Shown: positions 41,247-48,584 of the stretch, piece by piece | Layout: each line of letters starts with the position of its first letter | How positions within the stretch are numbered: position 1 is the stretch's first letter | Origin: Pseudomonas sp. GOM7 | GTDB taxonomy: Bacteria > Pseudomonadota > Gammaproteobacteria > Pseudomonadales > Pseudomonadaceae | DNA: 64,000 nt | Assembly (NCBI RefSeq): GCF_026723825.1 | Contig: NZ_CP113519.1 | Span: 4,898,001-4,962,000, forward strand | Reading direction: 5' to 3' | Notes under the pieces: model-generated | Databases searched by the model: none | What the model was told of the DNA's origin: nothing | The model's input: only the letters and a program-made list of their open reading frames with translations | Program-made: the position numbers and the translations under genes

Positions 41247-41830
41247 CCATCCGCTGACAGAAGTAAGCGTACCGATGAAAAAGAGGCAGTTAATTTGGCC
41301 CCTACAGTGGAAAAAATTTCGTATGACCTGTCGGGAAATGCCAAATAGATTGAGCCTATGATTGTAAGGACACCTGCGACAATGATGATTCCAGCCCCTT
41401 GTCCAAGTATCCGTGGGAGGGTCACGTCTTCGTGATAGCTCAGGCGTGCTAAGGCTATATCTACTCTGCGGCTAGTGAACTCGAACAAGCTGCGAAAGTC
41501 TTTCTCATCTTGGATGGCAACCCTCTTAATCTCGTCTATCTGCTTTTGCAGGTAGCCAATGGGGTCTCTCGTATCCACGCCGCCGAGAGTGCTCACGAAT
41601 TTAAAAGAGCTGGATTTATTCGAATCGTTCTCCGGAACATAAGATTCAAAGTCAATATTCTTGGCCTTTGCGGCCTTTCGTGCATTAAGGGCCGAAAGCA
41701 GTATTGTTGCTGTGGCAGCGATCACAACAATAGCCAACCCTGCCTCGATGAATCTGTTTTCTTTAAGCAAGCCCAGGTAGATCGAAGCTACGACAACGAT
41801 GGCTGGTGCAGTCCAAAGCAGGACGGGCAT
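41243..41830 (-). CDS. Opposite-strand membrane protein, likely cargo
   Basis: A 195-aa protein with hydrophobic segments near residues 4-20, 27-45 and 147-165 and a cytosolic helical linker (PIGYLQKQIDEIKRVAIQDEKDF). It starts at the ATG at 41830 with GGAGAG 5 bp upstream; the frame is open to 41878. It is the only minus-strand gene in the ICE part of the window and is clearly more AT-rich than its neighbours, which suggests a separate acquisition. Family not recognised. It ends 4 bp inside the Rmf-like gene. Confidence 0.65.
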   Translation of the reverse strand: MPVLLWTAPAIVVVASIYLGLLKENRFIEAGLAIVVIAATATILLSALNARKAAKAKNIDFESYVPENDSNKSSSFKFVSTLGGVDTRDPIGYLQKQIDEIKRVAIQDEKDFRSLFEFTSRRVDIALARLSYHEDVTLPRILGQGAGIIIVAGVLTIIGSIYLAFPDRSYEIFSTVGAKLTASFSSVRLLLSADG

Positions 41831-42020
41831 GCTTTCTCTCCAATGTCTAGTACGGGGCGGACTCATACTGCCATACAAATGCCATATCCGGCATTTCGGT
41901 TACTTGGCTACTTGCAGAAAGCCAATGGCTTGTTAATCAACCCCATACCAAAAAAGACCTTTCCATTGCAGCACTGGCTGTCAGTTAACAACCATGCGCC
42001 CTACGTCATCCGTTAGGCAC

Positions 42021-44045
42021 ATGCTCATGACTATTCTTGTGATTGTTGAGTCGCCGGCAAAGGCAAAGACCATCCAGAAATACCTTGGCTCGGGCTACGA
42101 CGTGCGGGCCAGCATAGGACACATCCGAGACCTCCCCGAGGGAGCTCTTGGAATTGACTTGGAGACATTCTCGGCTGAGTACAGGATCTTGCCAGGTAAA
42201 AACAAGGTCGTGAGCGGACTACGCGCGCGCAAAGACGCTGCCTCTGAGGTTCTGTTGGCAACTGACCCTGACCGCGAGGGCGAGGCGATCGCCTGGCATC
42301 TGGCCCAGGTACTCAAGCTGAGTAATCCGAAGAGGATCACCTACCAAGAGGTCACGAAGAAAGCTCTGCTATCAGCCATCGAGCATCCCCGTGGACTCGA
42401 CATGGCGAAGGTCAACGCTCAGCAGACTCGACGAATGATTGACCGCTTTGTGGGATGGCTTGTGAGTCAGCGGATCTCCGAGCTACGGGGGCAGAGACTG
42501 TCCGCTGGCCGGGTGCAGAGTGTCGCCGTCTTGCTAGTGGCTGAGCAGTGTCACAAGGTCGGCCAGTTCAGGGCGGTGTCCCATTTTGGAGCCGAAATCC
42601 ATTTGCCTGGGCCAGATGGAACCTGGAAGGCGAAATGGCAAACGAAGGCACTCCTGCAGCAGCGCAACCTGGAATACTGGCTAGATGGCGATTTTGCCCA
42701 GCGTGTCGCCAATTTGAATCGATTCAAGGTCATCACATGTGACCAGAAAGCGCGCTCAGAGGCTCCGCCAGCCGCGCTCACTACCGACACCATGATGGTG
42801 GAGGCGTCGAGCATGCTCAAGCTCGATAGTGACGCGACAATGAAGGCGGCGCAGAAGCTCTTCGATGCTGGCCTCATCACCTACCACAGAACGGACAGTC
42901 CCAACCTATCGGCGACTGCCTTTACGGCAATCGCCGAATACTGCAGCAGCAAAGGCCTGCCGGTTGTTGCCGAACAGCGCGTATGGGACTCGGCCGAGCT
43001 GGCCCAGGAGGCGCACGAGGCTATAAGGCCAACAAACTTCCAGATGCTTGAGGCAGGCGACGACGCCCAACAGCAAGCGCTCTATCAACTGATATGGCGT
43101 CACGCCGTGGGTTCCCAGCTTGAGAGTGCGGTGTGGAATATCCGTGTCGCGCACCTGCAGGCGATGGACGAAGTTGATGGGGTAACACCCATTTTCGCAG
43201 GCACAGGCAAGGTCTTGGTAAAGTCAGGGTGGCGTTCAGTGCTGCAGACCCGCTCCGAAGAGCAGGACGGACAGGAGCAGGACGCAATGAAAAACCCTGT
43301 TCCCCCGCTCGAGCCAGGTCAGTTGCTGCAGTCATTATCTGGCCGTCTGCTGCAGCTCAAGACATCGCCGCCGAAACTCTTTACCGAGGGGAGTCTGATC
43401 AAGGCGCTCAAGGCGCAAGGCATTGGACGACCAAGTACATACGCAGCAATCATCAAGACGATCAAGCAACGAGACTATGTGCGGCTCAGCAAAAGTTATT
43501 TCCATGTCACTGAGCTGGGGCTGATCGTCCTCGCCAGTCTGGTCAACCAATTCAGCTTCATGCAGCTCGACTTCACCAGGAAGATGGAGGAGTTGCTCGA
43601 TCAGATTGCACGCTCCCAGATCGAGCACGTCCCCGTGATTCGGGGCTTTTATAACCGTATTGCCCGTGAGCTTGAGGGCGTGCAGATCCAGGCAGCCACA
43701 TCGCATCCCTGCCCAGACTGTGGTCGTCCCATGTACCTCAACCCCAAGGGAAAATTTGGCCCTTACTGGGCGTGCTCGGGCTTCAAGGAACATGGTTGCA
43801 AGACCATGTTGCCCGACGAGGACGGTGTTCCTGGGCAGAAGAAGCCGGCAGGTGCTGCGCCCATTCCCACGGATATAGATTGCCCCAAGTGCAAGAAGGG
43901 AAAGCTGGAGCGCAGGACTCGTCCCTCCATGCCTGGGGTCAGGGGCTACGACTTCTTCGGGTGCGACAGGTACTCCAAGGGATGCAAGTTCATCTGCAAC
44001 GTAGAGAATGACCAGCCGCTGCTTGGCATTGGAGAGGATCAATGA
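42021..44045 (+). CDS. ICE type IA DNA topoisomerase (TopA-like)
   Basis: A 674-aa topoisomerase that relaxes or decatenates DNA during ICE replication. TOPRIM motifs VIVESPAKAKTI and DPDREGEAIAWHL; active-site Tyr in LITYHRTDSPNLS, with His where most TopA have Met; then EAHEAIRPTN. The C-terminus has two zinc-finger blocks, CPDCGRPMYLNPKG...C and CPKCKKGKLE...CDRYSKGCKFIC. Start is 42021 or 42027. It overlaps the next gene by 4 bp. Confidence 0.9.
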   Translation: MLMTILVIVESPAKAKTIQKYLGSGYDVRASIGHIRDLPEGALGIDLETFSAEYRILPGKNKVVSGLRARKDAASEVLLATDPDREGEAIAWHLAQVLKLSNPKRITYQEVTKKALLSAIEHPRGLDMAKVNAQQTRRMIDRFVGWLVSQRISELRGQRLSAGRVQSVAVLLVAEQCHKVGQFRAVSHFGAEIHLPGPDGTWKAKWQTKALLQQRNLEYWLDGDFAQRVANLNRFKVITCDQKARSEAPPAALTTDTMMVEASSMLKLDSDATMKAAQKLFDAGLITYHRTDSPNLSATAFTAIAEYCSSKGLPVVAEQRVWDSAELAQEAHEAIRPTNFQMLEAGDDAQQQALYQLIWRHAVGSQLESAVWNIRVAHLQAMDEVDGVTPIFAGTGKVLVKSGWRSVLQTRSEEQDGQEQDAMKNPVPPLEPGQLLQSLSGRLLQLKTSPPKLFTEGSLIKALKAQGIGRPSTYAAIIKTIKQRDYVRLSKSYFHVTELGLIVLASLVNQFSFMQLDFTRKMEELLDQIARSQIEHVPVIRGFYNRIARELEGVQIQAATSHPCPDCGRPMYLNPKGKFGPYWACSGFKEHGCKTMLPDEDGVPGQKKPAGAAPIPTDIDCPKCKKGKLERRTRPSMPGVRGYDFFGCDRYSKGCKFICNVENDQPLLGIGEDQ

Positions 44046-45409
44046 CTCCTGTGCTGATTGGCTACGACTACTGGCGGCGCAAGAACGACCAGAAAAACGA
44101 GCTTGTTCAGTGGGATCCCAGTCGATTGGCCAACCACCATATCGGCATCGCCGGCACATCTGGCGCGGGCAAAACACACTGGATCCGCAACTTCATCCAG
44201 GGCCAGGCCGATGACGTGGTGATCGACATCTTTGATTACCACGGCGATATCGAAGTACCTGGCGCCAAAACCGTGCTTTTCAGCGAGTCCACCAAGTACG
44301 GCTTCAATCCGTTGGTGCTGAACCCGGATCCACACTTCGGTGGGGTGAGGCGCGCCATCAACGACGTGATTGCGGCCATCGGCAATACGTCCAGGGCACT
44401 CGGCACCAATCAGGAGGGCGTCCTTCGAGCGCTGTTGACCGATGCGTACGCTCTCAAAGGTATTTCAGCTACCAACCCTTCAACTTGGTACAGGAATGAA
44501 GCCACAGACGAGCAGATCCAGCAGCTCATCGAAGCGCACGATTGGAGCGGTCTTCGTCAGGTCTACCCGACGCTCCTCGATGTCACCACTCTGGCCAGAC
44601 GGAAGCTAAAAGCGCTCTGGATGGGGATCGAAGACAAGGAGGATGGGCGGCAAGTGCTCACGGCCTTCGATGAGTTCTGTCGCGTCATGGCGACGCTGAA
44701 TCAGCGCAAGATGAAGAATGCCACGCAAGCCGCCGACGAAGCGGAATTGGCCCAGCTCGACAGCAAGCTCGGTAGCCTCAAGATGCGCGCCCTGGATGGC
44801 TTCAGCACCTTTCTCGATCGCATGCAGTCAGGCCGCGAATTTGAGGAGGTTGTGAAATACAACTCCCGCGACGTGCTGCTGAGCGTCATCAATCGCCTAG
44901 AAAACCTGCAGGCCATTGGTATCTTCAACAGCAATCCTCCGCCGTTCGGGAATGCCAGGATCCGGCGATACAACCTCAAGCCAATTGCGCAATCTGAAGA
45001 CGAGCTGCGCATGTTCGTCCACTTCCGCCTGCAGGCAATCATTCGCGAAGAGATGCAACGTGGCGAGTCCCATGGCCGGATCAGGCGTTTCGTCGTGATC
45101 GATGAGTGCGTACTGTTCAACGATGAGTCCAGGAGCAACCCGATCAACGTCATCGCCAACCAGATGCGGAAGTTCGGCCTGGCGATACTCCAGGCCGGGC
45201 AGTCGCCCACTCACATGAGCGAGGAATTTCTCTCCAGCGCCGGTACGATGCTGCTGCTCAACCTTGCACCTACCAATTGGGACAGTGCGGCTCGTCGGCT
45301 GAAGATCGATACCAAAATGCTCCAGTACCTGCAGCCACAGCATACTGGGGCCGTCAGGCTGACCGAGAAGGGGCAAATACCTGCATTTCGGCAGGTTTAT
45401 TTTGCTTGA
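44042..45409 (+). CDS. HerA/VirB4-like ATPase (DUF87 type)
   Basis: A 455-aa P-loop ATPase: Walker A GIAGTSGAGKTHWIRN (about 38-52), Walker B RRFVVIDECVLF (about 350), followed by QMRKFGLAILQAGQSPTHM, the pattern of HerA/FtsK/VirB4 DNA pumps. No membrane segment is seen, so it is a soluble motor. It follows the topoisomerase with a 4-bp overlap. A role in ICE DNA processing or mobilisation is inferred. Confidence 0.8.
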   Translation: MTPVLIGYDYWRRKNDQKNELVQWDPSRLANHHIGIAGTSGAGKTHWIRNFIQGQADDVVIDIFDYHGDIEVPGAKTVLFSESTKYGFNPLVLNPDPHFGGVRRAINDVIAAIGNTSRALGTNQEGVLRALLTDAYALKGISATNPSTWYRNEATDEQIQQLIEAHDWSGLRQVYPTLLDVTTLARRKLKALWMGIEDKEDGRQVLTAFDEFCRVMATLNQRKMKNATQAADEAELAQLDSKLGSLKMRALDGFSTFLDRMQSGREFEEVVKYNSRDVLLSVINRLENLQAIGIFNSNPPPFGNARIRRYNLKPIAQSEDELRMFVHFRLQAIIREEMQRGESHGRIRRFVVIDECVLFNDESRSNPINVIANQMRKFGLAILQAGQSPTHMSEEFLSSAGTMLLLNLAPTNWDSAARRLKIDTKMLQYLQPQHTGAVRLTEKGQIPAFRQVYFA

Positions 45410-45990
45410 GTGGTTGAACTGCTATCACGTCGTGACGATAATCCGAAGCAAGGATTTCACCCGTTGGCAACTGACGTTCAGTTGTGCCCCTAGGACAAGC
45501 GGCTCCCGACTGACACTCGCCGGTCGTTATGTCCAAACCCAAGCACGCCATCACTCAGGGAAGCGCGTGCGAACCCAGCACATCGTGCACACGAAGCCTC
45601 CAACTTCCGGGTTCTGAGTTTCCTCTCCTTCGGGCCGGACTGGTGTTCTGACCCTTCCTTTTTACCTTTCAGCGTCGTGAGACGGTTGTCGTGGGCCTCC
45701 CTGAGGTGGCCCACGACAGCCGCTCTTGCGGACATATTCATTGCCGGTGCCCGCCGGCGAACACTGGGATCCGTTTGTGTGCGGATGCATGCCTGAAAAT
45801 GCCGATCCAGGTCACACGAGGGTCGGATGTTAGATACGTGATCTTGCGAGGGGCACAAGTCTCAACATGGTGGCCATCCTGCTCTTCGCTGTGCCCTAAA
45901 ACGCACAGCAACCTGGTCAAAACATGCCAGCCAGCGGCCTCATAGCTGGCCAGAATTCCAAGCTGCTGTCGTTGACAGCAACTTCCCAAG
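45410..45990. other. Non-coding gap with inverted repeats
   Basis: No gene is seen on either strand. The clearest structure is a perfect 10-bp inverted repeat GTCGTGGGCC / GGCCCACGAC (45688-45697, 45708-45717). A smaller one is ATCCG / CGGAT (45770-45774, 45783-45787). There is no T tract after either. It could be a transfer origin, a regulatory hub or remnants of a lost cassette. Confidence 0.45.
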
Positions 45991-46106
45991 CCTGTCACGC
46001 ATCCGGTGGCGCAGGCGGTCGCCGTTGGCGATGGATGCTCACTCAACTCAACCCCATCAGGGCGCTCTCCTGTGGGGGGCGCTCCAATCCCAATTGGAGA
46101 AACGCC
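45991..46106 (+). promoter_or_regulatory. Structured mRNA leader of cassette 1
   Basis: Upstream helices: GCATCC (45999-46004) with GGATGC (46033-46038), enclosing TCGCC / GGCGA (46019-46023, 46027-46031). Downstream hairpin: CCCCA...AGG with CCT...TGGGG (46052-46077). Its loop GGGCGCTC (46060-46067 region) can pair, with two G-U pairs, with GGGCGCTC at 46077-46084, a pseudoknot. That strand (GGCGCTCCAAT) can instead pair with ATTGGAGAAACGCC, which holds the ribosome-binding site GGAG before the ATG at 46107. Confidence 0.6.
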
Positions 46107-46652
46107 ATGACTCTGAACAATGCCCTTTCGCTCCCCTCAAACGAATTGCACCTGGTGCAATCCATCCTCGACGAAGCCATTGCCATGCACACCGATCCTA
46201 TTGCAATTCGCGATCAGGTAATCGACGTGCTTCAACTCAATCTGCAGCAATCCAAGGAATTCGTGCTCGAGCGCTTCGGCGGCATCGTGGACGAGTTGAT
46301 CAAGAATGCTGACGATGAAGAATGCCTGCCGGTTTACCGGGGTACAGGTGACGCTGCCGTCATCAAGCGCAAGATAGAAGCGCTATACGCGGTAGCAGCA
46401 AAGACCTACTCAACCTATGAAACCATGGTTCAGTCTTCTTTCTCGGAGGCTGTGCGTAACGAGTTCGGTGAGGACGAGAATGCAAACCCCGATGTGGCCT
46501 ATGCGTTTGCCTATGCCCGAGATGCTTTCGGCTACCTCTCCAGTGAAGAGCTGGAGCAGGAAAACGCAGAAGCTGCCAAAGAAGGCATCTGCCAACATGG
46601 CCTGACTTCCTCGACCTGCCCGTGTGGTTGTTTCGAGTACGAACCTGAATGA
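46107..46652 (+). CDS. Cassette 1 hypothetical protein
   Basis: A 181-aa acidic, helical protein of unknown family. The C-terminus ends CQHGLTSSTCPCGCFEYEPE, a likely metal-binding Cys/His cluster. It starts at the ATG right after the structured leader (GGAG 46096-46099) and ends at a terminator, so it is a single-gene unit. Confidence 0.65.
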   Translation: MTLNNALSLPSNELHLVQSILDEAIAMHTDPIAIRDQVIDVLQLNLQQSKEFVLERFGGIVDELIKNADDEECLPVYRGTGDAAVIKRKIEALYAVAAKTYSTYETMVQSSFSEAVRNEFGEDENANPDVAYAFAYARDAFGYLSSEELEQENAEAAKEGICQHGLTSSTCPCGCFEYEPE

Positions 46653-46657
46653 ACAAC

Positions 46658-46681
46658 AGCCCCCAAATCTGGGGGCTTTCA
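46658..46681 (+). terminator. Terminator of cassette 1
   Basis: AGCCCCC pairs with GGGGGCT around AAATCT (about 46661-46679), followed by TTC. It stands just after the stop codon. Confidence 0.65.
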
Positions 46682-46685
46682 GGTA

Positions 46686-46714
46686 TTGACAACGACTGAA
46701 ACTGCACCCATATT
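46686..46714 (+). promoter_or_regulatory. Promoter upstream of the cassette 2 leader
   Basis: TTGACA at 46686-46691 and CATATT at 46709-46714 with a 17-bp spacer. The implied transcript would begin near 46721 with a leader of about 230 nt. Confidence 0.55.
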
Positions 46715-46803
46715 TTCAAGCGTGTGTTGCTGACGTTGTCGGCCCATGCCCAGGCAGTAAGGATCTTCAAACTGCGTCCGCTTTTGCGGTGATCCACCTC
46801 CCC

Positions 46804-46951
46804 AGTCCGTTACGCATCCGGTAGTACGGACAATCGCCCCAGGCGATGGATGCCTCTTCTTCCAAACATCTACTCACCCTTGCGGGAAACACTCTCCCGC
46901 AAGGGATACGTGTTTCTCCGCTTTCCCGTACCTGGAATCTGGAGAACCACC
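46804..46951 (+). promoter_or_regulatory. Structured mRNA leader of cassette 2
   Basis: Upstream element as in cassette 1: GCATCC (46814-46819) with GGATGC (46848-46853), enclosing CCG/CGG (46818-46829) and TCGCC/GGCGA (46834-46838, 46842-46846). Downstream is an 11-bp perfect hairpin CCCTTGCGGGA (46877-46887) / TCCCGCAAGGG (46895-46905). Loop sequence AAACAC (46887-46892) is complementary to GTGTTT (46910-46915), a pseudoknot. The following TTCTCC is complementary to GGAGAA at the ribosome-binding site (46941-46946). Confidence 0.65.
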
Positions 46952-47455
46952 ATGACTACCAACACCAACGCTCAAAAAAGCTTCTTCGACCTGCACATCA
47001 CTGGCCTCGGCTATCTGAATCGTATCCGCGAAGTGCCCATCCGCAAGGGTGAGCCCTTCCTGGCATGCGATATCGTTGCCCTGCATGGTGATGCCACCGC
47101 ACCTGAAAAAACCCGGTTCGACTGCAAAGTCGCTGGCGGCGAAGCTGACAAGCTCATCCGCCGTTGCATGCCAGCCGTTGCAGCCGAGAAGAAAGTCCTC
47201 ATCGGCTTTCGTCTTGGTGACCTGACCCCCGATATCTTCACCTACAAAGGTGGCGAGAAGAAGGATCAACCCGGCGTCAGCCTGAAAGCCCGCCTGCTGT
47301 TCGTCAGCTGGATCAAGGTCGACGGCGAGATGGTTTACAAGGCAGAACCGAAAGGTGATGCAGAGCAATCCCAACAAGCTCAGCAAGCTGCTGCAGAGCC
47401 GCAACAACCCGAACCAAGCAGTCAGCAGGAAGCGCCTGCCGCTGCAAGCTTCTGA
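46952..47455 (+). CDS. STY4534-family (DUF3577) ICE replication protein
   Basis: A 167-aa protein of the DUF3577 family: KSFFDLHITGLGYLNRIREV, KGEPFLACDIVALHGD, GVSLKARLLFVSWIKVDGEMVYKAE. The OB-like beta pattern and a Gln/Pro/Ala-rich tail recall single-strand-binding proteins. It is widespread in SPI-7/PFGI-1 ICEs. The ATG at 46952 follows the RNA leader; the longer frame upstream would translate the leader itself. Confidence 0.88.
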   Translation: MTTNTNAQKSFFDLHITGLGYLNRIREVPIRKGEPFLACDIVALHGDATAPEKTRFDCKVAGGEADKLIRRCMPAVAAEKKVLIGFRLGDLTPDIFTYKGGEKKDQPGVSLKARLLFVSWIKVDGEMVYKAEPKGDAEQSQQAQQAAAEPQQPEPSSQQEAPAAASF

Positions 47456-47461
47456 ACAACC

Positions 47462-47478
47462 GGCCCTCTCCGAGGGCC
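47462..47478 (+). terminator. Hairpin at the end of cassette 2
   Basis: GGCCCTC (about 47462-47468) pairs with GAGGGCC (about 47472-47478). There is no T run, so this may be an RNA processing or stability element and not a true terminator. Confidence 0.45.
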
Positions 47479-47489
47479 ATCACTGATCT

Positions 47490-47568
47490 CAGCTAACCCA
47501 TCCGGGGGGCACCATCCCCCCGCTGGCGGGCTTGGTGTTCTCCAAAAATCCCTTTTGGAGAATCCATC
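47490..47568 (+). promoter_or_regulatory. Structured mRNA leader of cassette 3
   Basis: The hairpin GGGGGG (47504-47509) / CCCCCC (47516-47521) has loop CACCAT; CACCA (47510-47514) is complementary to TGGTG (47533-47537), a pseudoknot. Immediately after, TTCTCCAAAA (47538-47547) and TTTTGGAGAA (47553-47562) form a perfect 10-bp hairpin that hides the ribosome-binding site GGAG of the ATG at 47569. Confidence 0.65.
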
Positions 47569-47706
47569 ATGAGCAACGCCAACATCCAAGCTGTAGAACT
47601 GCCCGCCCTGCCGGAAGTCACCGAGATTTCCGAAAGTGATGCCCTCGAGGCGCTGCTCGAAACCGAGCAGTTCTGCGAGTATGCATGGGCCGTCCTGGCC
47701 GCTTAA
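47569..47706 (+). CDS. Small acidic protein (45 aa) of cassette 3
   Basis: MSNANIQAVELPALPEVTEI begins a 45-aa, strongly acidic protein ending CEYAWAVLAA, with about 10 Glu/Asp and no Lys or Arg. It sits exactly between a structured leader and a terminator, in the same layout as its neighbours. This supports a real gene. An inhibitor or DNA-mimic role is only a guess. Confidence 0.6.
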   Translation: MSNANIQAVELPALPEVTEISESDALEALLETEQFCEYAWAVLAA

Positions 47707-47710
47707 TGCC

Positions 47711-47745
47711 TGACCTCAAGGCACCTTCGGGTGCCTTTGGCTTTT
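47711..47745 (+). terminator. Terminator of cassette 3
   Basis: AAGGCACC TTCG GGTGCCTTT with a TTTGGCTTTT tail, preceded by TGACCTCA. Nearly identical to the terminator of cassette 4. Confidence 0.8.
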
Positions 47746-47759
47746 ACATGCTTCCTAAC

Positions 47760-47824
47760 CTCAACCCTCGCGGGAATCACTTCCCGTCTGGGATCAGTGA
47801 TTGTCTGCTTTTTGGAGAATCACT
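47760..47824 (+). promoter_or_regulatory. Structured mRNA leader of cassette 4
   Basis: The hairpin CCC...CGGG / CCCG...GGG (47765-47774 with 47783-47792) has loop AATCAC (47775-47780), complementary to GTGATT (47797-47802). An identical AATCAC lies at 47818-47823, between GGAG and the ATG. So GTGATT can pair either with the loop (pseudoknot, site open) or with the start region (site closed). No promoter fits in the short space after the cassette 3 terminator. Confidence 0.65.
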
Positions 47825-48439
47825 ATGAACACTCATAACCTCGTTGCTTTCCTCGCTGCTGCACGCACTGGCCAGATCCAAGAGATCGATCCTGATGTGT
47901 TGCAAGGTTTCGGCCTGGATGGCTCCGTGCTGAACCTTACGGTCGAGAACATGGCTGACCACCTGGTTGCCCATGACCGACTGCTTCATGAAGAGCACAA
48001 GCAGGACGGCCTGAAACTCGTCCAGTTGGCTCAGCTCGAGATCGAGCGACTGCAGAACGAGCTCGAGCGTAAGCACGAGCGCTTGCAGCATGAACGGGCC
48101 TGGACTGACGGCCAGATCCAGATGCTCACCCATCGCTGTGAACAATACGAGGCAATCCTTCCCGGCCTATCTGGGGGGAACACTCGCTGGATGTCCTTTC
48201 GCACCTGGTGGTTCGCTATCGGCGTTCTGTTCCTGGTGCTGTGGGCATTCAAGTCGGACTACGCGGTGGACAGCTTGATCTTCTCCATCGGCTGGATCGC
48301 GTCCTACTCGGGCGTGTTCCTGGGCAAGGTGCTCAGCTTCTGTATGAAGCCGCTACGCGACCTGATCCGACTGCCTGCGTTCCGTCATTACGCGCCTAGG
48401 CTGGAGCGTGAAAGTCCTCAACCTGTTCGTGTCGGCTGA
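47825..48439 (+). CDS. Cassette 4 membrane protein with coiled coil
   Basis: A 204-aa protein: acidic N-terminus, a coiled coil (about 60-115, QLAQLEIERLQNELERKHERLQ), then two hydrophobic segments (about 129-141 and 150-172) and a basic C-terminal tail. Family not recognised. Probably an inner-membrane protein with a cytosolic coiled coil. Monocistronic with its own leader and terminator. Confidence 0.65.
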   Translation: MNTHNLVAFLAAARTGQIQEIDPDVLQGFGLDGSVLNLTVENMADHLVAHDRLLHEEHKQDGLKLVQLAQLEIERLQNELERKHERLQHERAWTDGQIQMLTHRCEQYEAILPGLSGGNTRWMSFRTWWFAIGVLFLVLWAFKSDYAVDSLIFSIGWIASYSGVFLGKVLSFCMKPLRDLIRLPAFRHYAPRLERESPQPVRVG

Positions 48440-48440
48440 C

Positions 48441-48479
48441 ATGACCTCAAAGGCACCTTCGGGTGCCTTTTTCATTTTT
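48441..48479 (+). terminator. Terminator of cassette 4
   Basis: AAAGGCACC TTCG GGTGCCTTT followed by TTCATTTTT, preceded by TGACCTCA. A strong intrinsic terminator that separates the cassettes from the pilus operon. Confidence 0.9.
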
Positions 48480-48584
48480 GGTTCCCCAACAAATTAATTC
48501 CCGCCATCGGGATTTTGATTAGTCGTTGTTGCGATAGGGGCAAGACGCAACCCTATGCACATACCGAAGTTGGAGAACCTCCTG

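Noticed and set aside
45402..46046. Small frames in the gap after the HerA-like gene
   Set aside because: No ribosome-binding sites, no recognisable protein features and poor codon use on both strands.
46850..46951. Longer N-terminus for the DUF3577 protein
   Set aside because: It would translate the pseudoknot leader; DUF3577 proteins start at MTTNT, matching the ATG at 46952.
48482..48584. A fifth pseudoknot leader ahead of pilL
   Set aside because: There is a CCCG/CGGG hairpin followed by ATTTT and a GGAGAACC string, but the loop has no complementary partner downstream; it is better seen as a second terminator.
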